A stretch of 64,000 bases of DNA, taken from Forficula auricularia. Its lineage: Eukaryota; Arthropoda; Insecta; Dermaptera; Forficulidae. Location: assembly GCA_024734495.1 (NCBI GenBank), contig JALMQS010000133.1, positions 245,182 to 309,181 on the forward strand. Reading direction: 5' to 3'. The notes under the pieces were generated by a model, which made no database searches, was not told the DNA's origin, and worked only from the letters and a program-made list of their open reading frames with translations. Positions 20,341-30,900 of this stretch are shown in pieces (positions within the stretch are counted from its first letter, which is position 1; each line of letters begins with the position of its first letter). The translations under genes were made by a program, and so were the position numbers.

Positions 20341-22023
20341 GGGAAGTGTGACTATTTTGTTTTTTTCGAAATCTTTTGGGATGATTCCCAATTTATAGAT
20401 TTTGCTAATTAGTTCAAAAAGTTTGTCACGTGCCTTTTCTCCAGAGTTCTTTAGGATTTCAGCTTGTATATTGTCTATTCCGGGTGCTCTATTATTTTTT
20501 AGTTCCTTCAAAGCTGTCTCGAATTCTGACCTGAGTATGGGGTCTCCTAATTCGTTTTCGTCCACAGATTCTTCTTCTTCTATTGGGTTCATTGTTTTTT
20601 CTTCTCCATAGAGTTCTTCTAGGTGTTCCTTCCATCTATTTGCCTGTTCGTTTTCGTTTAGAATAATGTGGCCTCCTTTATCTCTTATGTTCTTGCTTTT
20701 TGGCTTGTCTTCTTGAAAATTTCTTTTTATTGTCCTATAGGCTACATCAACTTTTCCCAATACTAGATTTTCGTTGACTTCTTTACATTTTTCTTGAATC
20801 ATTTTTTCTTTTGCTTTTCTACATTCTCTTATAACTTTCCATCTTAATTTTTTATATGTTTCTTTCCCTTCTTCGTCTTTTCTGTTCTTAAATTGTCTTC
20901 GTTCGTCAATCAGTTGCCGTATTTCGTCTGTTACCCATGGCTTTTTAATTTCGTTTTTCTTTGATTGAAGGACTTCGTTAGCTGTTTCGGTCAGGCTTGA
21001 TTTCATGTCATTCCATTCTTGTTCGATTTCATCTTCTTTATTATTTGTGTGTGTTTTTTCTTCCAGTTTCTTATTCATTACGTTTTCGAAGAGTTTTTGG
21101 GTTTCCTTATTTTTTAATTTAGATATATCCCAGTTTTTTCGCGACCGCCCGTTTTTTATTAGTTTTTTAAATTTTAGTTGGCATTTCATCGCAATTAGAT
21201 TGTGATCACTAGCTATATCAGCCCCAGGATAACTTTTGCAGTCCTTTAATTGATTTCTGAATCTTTGTCTGACTAATATGTAATCTATTTGAAATCTCCC
21301 CTTGTCTAACGGCATTTTCCACGTGTAGATCCTTCTTGGATGGTGTTGGAAGAGTGTGTTTGCTACTACTAGACTGTGCTTACTGCAAAATTCAATTAAT
21401 CTTTCGCCCCTTTCATTCCTATTTCCTAGACCGTGTTCGCCCACCACTTTTCCTTCTTTGCCTTTTCCTACTCTTGCATTCCAATCCCCCATAATTATTA
21501 AATTTTCATCCCCTTTAACGCGCTTCATCAGGTTTTCAATTTGTTCGTACATTTCTTCTATATCTTGGTCCTCATATGATGTAGTAGGCATGTATACCTG
21601 GATTATCACAGTATCTTTCGGTTTCGAATCCACTGTAATCATAACAATCCTTTCGCTTACCTGTAGATAATTCTTTACCCTTTGCCCTATTTTTTTATTC
21701 ATAATAATGCCCACTCCTGCCCTCCCATTCTGCCCCCCCGTGTGAATGATTCTATGGCTGTTTTCGAACCAAAAATCTCCCTCTTCTGGATATCTCATTT
21801 CACTAATCCCAATAATGTCCAATTTGTGTCTATCCATTTCCCGCTTTAAATTCACTAGTTTATCGTCTCCCCTTAGCGTCTTAACATTCCACGCTCCGAC
21901 TCGTAGAAAGTCATTATTTATTTTTCCCTTTATGATGGTCTCTCCTCGGGTAGCCCCTTCCCGGAGATCCGAACGAGGGGCTAGTTTACCTCCGGAATTC
22001 TTTACTCGAAGAGAAATCGTCAT
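20293..22023 (-). CDS. LINE ORF2 N-terminal half: endonuclease and RT start
   Basis: 576 residues. AP endonuclease motifs in order: VGAWNVKTLRGDDKLV, DIIGISEMRYPEEG (Glu), IQVYMPTTSYED, LIIMGDWNARVGKGKEG (Asp-x-Asn), YTWKMPLDKGRFQIDYIL (Asp), DIASDHNLIAMKCQ (SDH, catalytic His). A helical Lys/Glu-rich linker follows, then the first RT block NNRAPGIDNIQAEILKN. The last 12 residues after TLPK are out of frame: one base is missing in an A-run near 20340, and the correct frame continues TGADKCENFRTISLTSH. Endonuclease catalytic residues are intact. Confidence 0.9.
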   Translation of the reverse strand: MTISLRVKNSGGKLAPRSDLREGATRGETIIKGKINNDFLRVGAWNVKTLRGDDKLVNLKREMDRHKLDIIGISEMRYPEEGDFWFENSHRIIHTGGQNGRAGVGIIMNKKIGQRVKNYLQVSERIVMITVDSKPKDTVIIQVYMPTTSYEDQDIEEMYEQIENLMKRVKGDENLIIMGDWNARVGKGKEGKVVGEHGLGNRNERGERLIEFCSKHSLVVANTLFQHHPRRIYTWKMPLDKGRFQIDYILVRQRFRNQLKDCKSYPGADIASDHNLIAMKCQLKFKKLIKNGRSRKNWDISKLKNKETQKLFENVMNKKLEEKTHTNNKEDEIEQEWNDMKSSLTETANEVLQSKKNEIKKPWVTDEIRQLIDERRQFKNRKDEEGKETYKKLRWKVIRECRKAKEKMIQEKCKEVNENLVLGKVDVAYRTIKRNFQEDKPKSKNIRDKGGHIILNENEQANRWKEHLEELYGEEKTMNPIEEEESVDENELGDPILRSEFETALKELKNNRAPGIDNIQAEILKNSGEKARDKLFELISKIYKLGIIPKDFEKNKIVTLPKRQARINVKISGPLA

Positions 22024-22659
22024 GTTGCATATTCTCGGGATTTGTAATGTGGTGGTTTCCCGTTGCCTTCCACATGTTGAAGAGAAGAAAAATGAAAAAG
22101 GAAATCAACTCCTAGCCCTCGAAAACCTAATAGCGTCGGAGTCGGTAAAAAAAAAAAACAAGAGTTGGCCAAGGGAGGCCGTATAGGAGAGAGAAAAAGA
22201 GAAGCCTGACACAAGTAAGTGGAAGCAATGTCAGACTTAGCTCGGATAACCCCGTGGTCGCAATCCACGTACTCATCAGAAATGAGTTCCTGAGGTTACT
22301 TTAATTAAGAAAAAGATCAATTAAGATGAAATTTGTCGAGGTCCAGACCTAGCCAAATCGTTTTCTCATCCTCAAAACTTGTTAATAGAGTTGGTTTCAT
22401 CAAAATCGGTAGAGCCGTTTTCAAAATAGAACTAAGATACAAATATATATATAAATATTAGGGTGGGTCAAAAAAATCCACTATTTTTTTTTTACAAGTG
22501 ACACGGAAAAATGGGTTGCTAGACACCTCAAAAAACTCTTTCTAAATATGAGCTCCCAATTTTAATAAGAAGATCCCTCGCATCGCAGTTTTCCACTCCT
22601 TTCTCAGTCCAACAGAAAAAAATTCATACCTCATCACTAACTGATTGTACAGAAAATGA

Positions 22660-22895
22660 TATATCTATATATATATATATATATATATTATTTATTTGTT
22701 TGAGACTATAGTTTCGAAGACTTGGTCTTCATCATCAGTCTTTTTAATTATAAATGTTGTTTTTCATGGAGTCAATATCGTATGGATATTGAAAATTTGA
22801 TGTTCCTTCTTCACTGGTGGTCAGCTTAGAACTACTAGTCTCAAACAAATAAATAATATATATATACAGATATATCATCTCGATATATATGTGTG
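22660..22895. mobile_element. foldback element with CUGAUGA-type core
   Basis: Arms start TATTATTTATTTGTTTGAGAC and are inverted at 22840-22862. The left arm carries an intact hammerhead-like core on the minus strand; the right arm carries an eroded version (CTGGTGGTCAGC...). Long TA microsatellites form the outer ends. Confidence 0.65.
22697..22738 (-). ncRNA. hammerhead-like core with canonical CUGAUGA
   Basis: Minus strand: CUGAUGA, one U, a perfect six-pair helix II (GAAGAC, loop CAA, GUCUUC), GAAAC, then UAUAGUC. ACUAUAGU is a palindrome ending in GU followed by C, so helix III would again be short or dimeric and C the residue before cleavage. Helix I pairing is weak (two pairs). As in the other copies, one extra base separates the core from helix II. 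Confidence 0.55.
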
Positions 22896-23186
22896 TATTA
22901 GGGTGGGTCAAAAAATCCATTATTTTTTTTTTACAAGTGACACGGAAAAATGGGTTGCTAGACACCTTAAAAAAATTATTTCTAAATATGAGCTATTAAT
23001 TTTAATAAGAAGATCCTCCGCATCGCAGTTTTTTATTTTCTTTCTCAGTCCAATAGAAAAAAATTCATACCTCATCATTAATTGATTGTACAGAAAAATG
23101 TTCTTGAAGAATTTGGTAGGAAATTTAATGCTCTACAAAAAAGGTATCTTATATTTTTTCCGTAAACCTCACCATTTGAAAGATAT

Positions 23187-23771
23187 TGAAGATTTAATTT
23201 TGATTATTTTGAGACAGGTTTCATTTTTGTTTATGAATTTTATAACTCGACAATAAATGGCTATTGAAAAATTCGCAATACAAATTTTTGTAGGAAATTA
23301 ACTGTTCTATAAAAAAGGTGTCTTATGTTTTGGCGATTAAATTAAGCGTTCAAAAGATATTCATCATCAAACTTTCATGTGTAAAGATTTTAAGAGTTTT
23401 TGATTAGATATTCGAAAAATTTCAATTTAATTTATGAATTTCATACAAATTTTGAAAATAAAAGTATATTACTATAATACTTATATTAATGACAAAAAAC
23501 AAAAAATTTATATGAAATTCATAAATTAAATTGAAATTTTTCGAATATTTAATCAAAAACTCTTAAAATCTTTACACATGAAAGTTTGATGACGAATATC
23601 TTTTGAACGCTTAATTTAATCGTCAAAACATAAGACACCCTTTTTATAGAGCAGTTAATTTCCTACAAAAATTTGTATTGCGAATTTTATAATGGCCATT
23701 TATTGCTGAGTTATAAAATTCATAAACAAAAATGAAATTTGTCTTAAAATAATCAAACTTAAATCTTCATA
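23187..23771. repeat. long foldback, about 265-bp arms
   Basis: Arms 23187-23457 and 23503-23771 are complementary with few differences around a 45-bp loop. AT-rich, no frame. Outer ends read TGAAGATTTAATTTTGATTA. No target duplication visible. A transcript would form a long hairpin. Confidence 0.8.
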
Positions 23772-24573
23772 CAAAAATATTTTCACTGCGTCGTTTCTCG
23801 GATCTGGCAACATTGAATTCTTACGAACGCTAAAAGACAAAGAATAAAAAAAACACTTCATGAAACAGCTCAATGCGAAATTCCAGATGAGAACAGTATA
23901 GTTAGGTTGAGAGAATTAGCTAAAAATCTCAAATGCACCAGCTGCAGAAGTTTTTTAGATATGGAAAAATTGAGTGATTTTAGTGCGACGTTGCCAAGTC
24001 GCCATCTTTCATTTGCCATGCCATGAGAGAAAAAATGAAAACCATCAAAAGTACCTAACTTTTAACATTTTTCAGACAAAACGAATACCGCTTGATACAA
24101 TTATTTTAACAGAAAAATATTTGTTATATCTTCAGTTAATGATTCTCAGTTTTTCAAAATAATTTCAAGAAAATTACGATTGTTATTTAATGAAACAGTC
24201 GCTTTAACATCAATCGGGGTAGGGTTCGCCTGTTAAATATGCAAATTTCAATCGTCAATATTTACAAATTTAGTCCAGCAAGGATAATTGAAAAAGATTT
24301 CTACGTATAAAGGACCCTGATAAATATGTGTATTCAAAGTTTTAAAAGGATTTCAAGAAAATCGATTAATTAGGCAACGTCCTTAAGTAAAATTATAAAC
24401 TTTTTAATCATCTATATTTCTAGACAGTACAGATCATGGTGGGTTTTTTTTTCTACAAGATATTTAATACTCAATTATCCAATAAATAATCTGCCAGGGA
24501 AAACAAAACAATCAACAACTATGATGCTCTCGACAAGAAAAAAATATTTTCAATTTATCCCTATATAAGTATA
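23772..24573. other. intergenic, nothing recognised
   Basis: AT-rich, no convincing exon or repeat pair on either strand. Confidence 0.35.
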
Positions 24574-24770
24574 TACCATGGCTTGATGAGTGGTTTGCCT
24601 CAAAAGAGAAGGGATTTTTTTGGCGTGGTATCCACAAATTGCCCGAGAGATAGGAGAAATGTGTAGCTAGCGAGGGCAAGTACTTTGAATAAATTTGATT
24701 TTGCTTTCTATGGAAAAACCATGTGTTTTTTGACTAAAAAACAGCGGATTTATGGTTATACACCTAGTAA
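24574..24770 (+). pseudogene. mariner transposase 3' end fragment
   Basis: Encodes LDEWFASKEKGFFWRGIHKL and, after a stop, EGKYFE, the C-terminal end of a mariner transposase. Followed by a probable terminal repeat ending near TATACACCTAG. It belongs to a different subfamily from the copy at 46.4-47.2 kb (clear sequence differences). Confidence 0.75.
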
Positions 24771-25783
24771 TCAATAATTGGTGTGGGGACCCCAGGACTT
24801 TCACATTAGTTTTTCCTTTATTTGAAATCATACCATTCTTTCAAATTACATAAATTTGGGTTTCCTCCAAGGCGTTTTGAGAGAACCAAAAAAAATGCCA
24901 AAACAAGCTTAGACTAAATAAGTACTCCTGGTTCTATAATTTCAATCAAAAGCAAATCTAGCCATAGATATCTTAATTTTCAAACACCAAAGCTCTGCGA
25001 CTTACTGTATCTGAGATATAGGCGTTCAAATTTTTTTTACTAATATATTTCCCTCCCTTGATTCCAATAAGAATTTTTACTATTTGAAGAAGTTAAGATA
25101 TTTGATAAGCTTACCGATTATCAATAAAGAGCTACATCAGACTGTTCGATTTTAACCAAAATCTTGGAGTACGTCTTCTTGCCTCTAGATAGCTTAAGTT
25201 TCCGAATCCCGAAGTTCTGCGATTAAAATATTTATTTTGCGACATGTCTAATAATTCACTCGCCTTCTTTGATTCCAATCGGTGTGATGAAATAGAGTGG
25301 CTGAAGAATGGGAAGTATCCCTGTGGGCCTGTTGTAATGTTATGAGTATCTACCATATTTTTTTGGGCGAGAGTAATCTCCACTAATAAAAAAATTATTG
25401 GGACCAGTCCATTTAGATTTTCCAGACCCGGCTAAATCCGTCAGTTCTCTACTGGAATCAAATTAGGTGAAATCACATTGTAAATGTGTATTTGTTAAAA
25501 TATGTAAAAATATATATAAATCTCAAAAAAAAAAAAAAAAAACAATTGTGAATAAATTATCAGACCAGTCTAGCACTCAGGCGACAAAATTTTAAAATCA
25601 CTGGACCCCCTCCCCCCAAAGAAACACATTTTTTAAATTAAGATGGGGTTGCAAGTGTGTTTCAGCTTTTTTTTTATTCTAAATAAACATTTTTATACAT
25701 CAGTCAAATGAATTTTGAGATGTTTATCAAAATGTTACATTATATTTTTTGATTATAACTTACTATGGGGGGGGGGCTGTATT
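24771..25783. other. intergenic, nothing recognised
   Basis: No gene seen. Contains an A-run at 25526-25542 and a G-run at 25767-25776 next to the hAT end. Confidence 0.35.
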
Positions 25784-25884
25784 CAGTGCCGGCTTAAGAC
25801 ATTTTGCCGCCCGGGGCTAACTTTTAAAAACCGCCATTCTTGACAAAGAAAAAATCATTTTTTCCAACATAATAGTTATTTATG

Positions 25885-25998
25885 ATATGTGTTAAAAGTA
25901 ATATTTTATTTTGTGAGAAGGAAGTTTTGAACACGACACAAAGCGGAGTGCTCCAAACCTTCGAACAAAATAAAATCACTTTTAACACGTATATCGTA
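25885..25998. repeat. small inverted repeat
   Basis: GTGTTAAAAGTAATATTTTA is inverted as TAAAATCACTTTTAACAC, arms about 45 bp. TGTTAAAAGTAATATT recurs at 26124. Confidence 0.6.
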
Positions 25999-26177
25999 CA
26001 CTATTATTTCTACAAACTATTTTCAATTTGTATTTCTAATAGTTTTTTGGCATATGACAAAAATGTCAATTTGTTGTTCCATTGGTCATTATACCAAGGT
26101 AACTAAATCGCTTTTAACACTAGTGTTAAAAGTAATATTGGTCTGTCACTTTGTAACACTGGTGTCATAGTGATTTG

Positions 26178-26325
26178 TAAAAAATAGTACATTAAAATAC
26201 AAGTTTCATAAGACATGATTTTAGCGCATACGTCTTTCTTAGAAACGAGCGGCTAGCCGCAAGTTTTCTAAGGTGACAAGTGCGCTGAAATGTCTTATGA
26301 AACGTGTATTTTATACTATTTTTTC
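26178..26325. repeat. inverted repeat, about 50-bp arms
   Basis: AAAAAATAGTACATTAAAAT at 26178 pairs with its complement near 26325, and TTTCATAAGACATGATTTTA with CTGAAATGTCTTATGAAA. The centre holds the small palindrome CGGCTAGCCG. Confidence 0.7.
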
Positions 26326-26755
26326 TATTTTGTTCCATTTGTCAAAAAATATTTACGTTATTTCATAAAGTACATATTAAAGAACCAAATAGAAAAAACT
26401 GTTTTAAATTTTATTATAAAGGGTCCATTGAGAAAAAAGGGAATAAAATTTTTATTAAAATCATAACGACCAAGAAAATATTAGAGCTGTCGTTCTAAAT
26501 AGTATTGGAAATTTTATTGAATTAAAAAGGTATAATTAGTAATGAAGGGTAAATATCTTTTGGGCAGTTTATACAAGAATTTTATCCTTTGAGAAAGGCT
26601 TTGAAACTCCATTGTCTATGGGCCGATGCTCTATAAGTCTATGATATTCTACCTACAATAAGGAAAGCATTTATTTCAAAAATATTATCAAATCAAAAAC
26701 ATTTGACAAAACGTTGATAAATCTATTCAAGAGAAAAAAATTCAATAGTATATCA

Positions 26756-27512
26756 CATAGGTGGGGAACCTGTGGCCTTTTTGAATCTCTTATGTGGCCT
26801 CGACGATTATTCTAGTTTTTTATCTTGATATTTAAATACATACAAATAAAAATATATCATAAATTTAAAATAACATTTATAAACACTTTGTCATCTCTTT
26901 ATTGTCAATATTTTCCATATATAAATCCTTTTTTGACGCTAAAAAGGATCCAGAAATCTGGACAAATCCTGTTGAATACCCATGACTACGAGATAATGCA
27001 CTTTCTTACTTTCCTGTTTTGGAAGTACATACAATTGCGAGTAAACATTTTCTTTAATGGCAAAAATTAAAACTAATTTAAGAACCCAAATTACAGATAC
27101 CTACTCATTGAGAAGATCAATTAAGACTTCTCGTTACGTAGCTTCATCCAAATATTGAACTACTTTCAAGCAAGAAACAAATGCAAATATCTCACTAATA
27201 CTTGAATTACATATTAAATAATGAATAAATAATTTAAAGTTTTTTATTTTTTGTTATTTATATACTTTGTTTAATTATTTACTTTTCATTGAATTAAATT
27301 TTTGTTTTGTTTTATTAATTTAATTTTATTAATTTTTGTGTTTATTGAAAATATGTATAAAAAAATATTGAATTTGAAATAAAAAAAAAATTGAATTTGA
27401 ACAGCAATAACTTTACAAAAGTTACATTTATTGGTATTGAAACTTATGTGGCCTCCTTTGTTACTGCTATTTTAAATGTGGCCTCTCAGGGTAAAAAGGT
27501 TCCCCACCTCTG
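26756..27512. mobile_element. non-autonomous hAT with perfect 8-bp target duplication
   Basis: Ends CATAGGTGGGGAACCTGTGG and complement of CAGAGGTGGGGAACC. GTATATCA at 26748-26755 and 27513-27520 is an exact 8-bp target duplication. No transposase frame. Confidence 0.9.
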
Positions 27513-27989
27513 GTATATCAAATATATATAGGTACTTCATTCTTCATATAAAATTTTTATTCAAAAAATAAAATAAAAATTGTTGTTTACCGCCTTTGCG
27601 CCCTTTACGTATTTACCGCCGGGGGCTATAGACCCCAATAGCCCCCCGGTTAAGCCGACACTGGTTGGATTTAAAAAATTTTGTTTGAGGACGGTACATT
27701 CTATAGAGACGGGCCTGAATACCTGTTATAGTACAATTTGAAAATTTAGCGCTGAGAATATTTTAGTACCAAAGTTCTCCACCAGAGACTTGACAAAAAC
27801 TGTCAGAAAACACGTGTTTCGTTTATTTTGTAAACGATAATTCTTGTTTTCTTTCATTTTTCAATTGTTTTTCGTAAATTTCCAGCCCGATATTTTATAA
27901 ACGATCAACATCAAACTATAAATATATATATGGTATTTTTGTGCATTTTGATATCACATTTGGATTTTAATAATAATTAACTAATAAAA

Positions 27990-30900
27990 ATGTCTGATAA
28001 AAAAGTAGAAGGTATGTCTAAATTAAGATACAAATTTCTTAAGAATTATTTTGATTATTTATGTCTATCGATTAAATTAATAAGTTGTTGTAGGAAATAA
28101 GAACAATAGCTTATGCAAATAATTTTTATTTTTTGCCAACGTTTCGTCAACTTTGTTGACTTCCTCAGGGCTCAAACAAATTAACTTCTTTCCATATTTG
28201 TCATTTTATCAATATCAATAATATAATATGAATTTGTCATTTTATCAATATCAATAATATAATATGAATTTGTCATTTTATCAATATCAATAACAATGTG
28301 AATATTGATAAGATGACAAATATGCAAAGAAGTTTGTTTGAGCCCTGAGGAAGTCAACAAAGTTAAAGAAACGTTGGTAAAAAATAAAAATTATTTGCTT
28401 AAGCTATTGTCCTTATTTCCCTACAACACTTTATTATTTTACTTAAGAATGTTTTCTTAATACAATTTCTTCTTTTTTTTAGAAACCTCAACTGAATCTG
28501 ACAAGAATAAAAAACAACCCTCGGCCTCGACAAGTAAACTTGAGAATTATGTTAAAAATATTTTACCAAAACAACAGTTCTCAACATACCAAGAAGAAAT
28601 AAAAAAAGTGATTAAATGTATATTTTTTAACAAGTGGGCTCTGAATCATAGTCGTTTCCGGGAAACATGTCGTTAATCTGTTTTTATGTGATATTTAGAT
28701 GACTTATCAAAACACTATGTAAATTGCTCACAAATTAAAATGAACCACTTACAAAAAGTCAGATTTTTTATTTGTAATTAATTGTTCGACTTGTCAGTGG
28801 CGTAGTGAACATAACAATCTTATATTTATACTCATAAAACTATCTATAAACTATGTATGTATTGTAACTATGTATTTTTGGCCAATTTGAATTACGCATG
28901 TTCTGTCTTACACTTTCGGTTAAAATTGTTGCATTGCTCACAAACGCTCGCCGAATTGTTGTGTAAATATATATATTGTCTTTCTTATGATATACTAGTA
29001 TAGCATTAAATTAAACTTTAATTCGCATCTAAATATCTAAAATAAAACAAATTCGCTCCTAAAAAGACTATGATATTCTCAGATACCTCAAATGCCCAGA
29101 AATTGTAACTTAAGTTTCGAAATTTATGGGAGGGGTTCCGCACTCTTACCTTTTTTGCTAAATTAAAGGCTTTTATCTTTGTTGATGAAAAAATTGCCAT
29201 TTTATTCAAACTTTTTTTGAAGTAGGTAGTAAGTGGTTTCGGTTAATCATCTAATTTACAGAAACAGCTTACTTCTATTTATTAGTTTAGTCATTATATT
29301 TGTGTAAAATTATTTCTAAAAAATAACATTTTTATATTTATTGTATTTAAAAATACTATTTCTAAAATCTAGACAAGGATAGAAGGCCAATTTTAGTAGA
29401 TATACTATATCGTCGCCTTAGAGTGTAAACCTGCTAAATCCATTTTATATCATATATGACATATTAATACCGTTCGAAAGAAAAGAGATGCAGTATCGAC
29501 CAAGTAAACTTCTACTTAAAATTACGATCATACCTAAGTTGTAGAAAAAAAAAATGGGAAAAATTGTTTCTTTCCATAACAACATTGTAAAATTTCCTTG
29601 TTGTGAGTTAGCTGGGTTTACAGTCTAAGGGCCAGTTGTATGTCGCAAAGTAAATGCTTTTACCACTAACACAGGGTAGATAGTAAATGGAGAGATTGGG
29701 ATGCCCAATCAGATGTCAGGCACTGTCATTTACTTTGCGGCATACAACCGGACCTAAGGCGACGAAATGTTTGTTTATATGTGACTCACAAAGGGCGGAA
29801 CCCTTCTGACATAAAAACAAACATATTTATATATCTATTAAAATAAAATCGGCCTTCTTTCCTTCCTTGTCTAGATTTTAAAATCAATAATGTGGCGATA
29901 TAATATATTGATTACTTCAGTGAGATGTTTTACAATTTTGAAAATTTTTATCTATTATCATAAAATTTAAACCATTATTAAAAATACTACTTTTTTTTTA
30001 CAGCGATTTCCATTACATAAAAATGTTATGCTGAAAATAAATAGAGAAAAGCCTCCACGAGAAATACGCAATTTCTTAACAGCACGTGAACGACGTTCAC
30101 TGGGATTTTATAAATTGCCTAAAAGTGGAATGACTTTTCGAGATTTCCTTCCAATGAATCAGCTTTGGAATGATTATGCGACAAAATTTCTACAAGTTAA
30201 TACTTGGGAAGAAACAGGGTAATTATAAATTGTATAAGAATTCTTAAAATATATACAAAATGCTATTTGTTATTATAAAAAATTAGTACCATTAAAGTAA
30301 TAACCTTTATTTAGTTTGCTTATTTTTAATTAAAAAGGGTTTGATTGGTTGTCTATTAGTTTGACTTAATTATATATTATATTCTATATTCATGTTAGTT
30401 GTTCAAATATGGATCATATACTATCGAAATTTACAATGTTTTTGGGGAAAAGTATATTTTAATTAACCAAATCCTAATAGAAGAAATCAAAATGAAAATA
30501 AACAAGAATAAAACCAAGGTCCTAGTATGTACAAAAAAGAACAAACGAGACAGGAATGCATCAAAATTAACCAAGAAAACCTAGAAGGAGTTAAGGAATT
30601 CCGCTACCTAGGAAGTAAAATAACATGGGATGGGAGAAGCGAAAACGAAATTAAATCAAGAATTGCCCAAGCAAAAATGGGGTTTAATTCAAAACAAAAA
30701 CTACTATGCTCCTCCTCAATCAGCTTAGAAAACAGGAAGTTGCTATTGAAGACAAATGTATGGAGCATAGCCATGTACGGGTGTGAAACCTGGACAATTA
30801 GAAAAGCGGAGAGAAGAGGCTTTCGAAATGTGGTGCTACAGAAGAATGATGAATATCAAATGGATGGATAAAATTACAAATGAAGTTCTTGGAAGAATCG

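Larger units (their letters stand above)
19014..22200 (-). mobile_element. nearly intact RTE-like LINE with ATC-repeat tail
   Basis: Minus-strand element of about 3.2 kb coding endonuclease (22023-20340) and RT (20340-19043), ending in an ATC microsatellite tail at 19014-19030 (read GAT on the coding strand). A single missing base near 20340 is the only break I find between the two halves. Fragments of the same family occur at 12784-13615, 30465-31085, 35290-35415 and 52490-52668, so it was recently active. Which RTE-like clade it belongs to is uncertain. Confidence 0.9.
22457..23096. repeat. about 195-bp direct repeat flanking a foldback element
   Basis: 22457-22655 and 22896-23096 share a sequence starting ATTAGGGTGGGTCAAAAAA and including GTGACACGGAAAAATGGG, about 90 percent alike by eye. 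Between them sits the inverted element at 22660-22895. The first copy follows closely on the LINE 5' end. Either a local duplication or two members of one family. Confidence 0.7.
25784..27663. mobile_element. hAT element containing other insertions
   Basis: Ends CAGTGCCGGCTTAAG and complement of CAGTGTCGGCTTAACCG, flanked by 8-bp repeats GCTGTATT (25776) and GTTGGATT (27664), six of eight identical. Inside are two small inverted repeats (25885-25998 and 26178-26325) and a complete smaller hAT at 26756-27512. No transposase gene. CCGCCGGGGGCTATAG near 27620 mirrors CCGCCCGGGGCTA near the left end. Confidence 0.75.
28085..28432. mobile_element. foldback element with hammerhead-like cores on both arms
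   Basis: In Pop4 intron 1. Arms about 28085-28180 and 28330-28432 (GTTGTAGGAAATAAG and complement). The middle contains three tandem copies of a unit of about 35 bp with TTTGTCATTTTATCAATATC (28197-28292). The left arm carries a core on the minus strand, the right arm a slightly mutated core on the plus strand. Confidence 0.8.

Noticed and set aside
28197..28292. CRISPR-like array
   Set aside because: Units are contiguous without spacers and the sequence is an insect nuclear genome.
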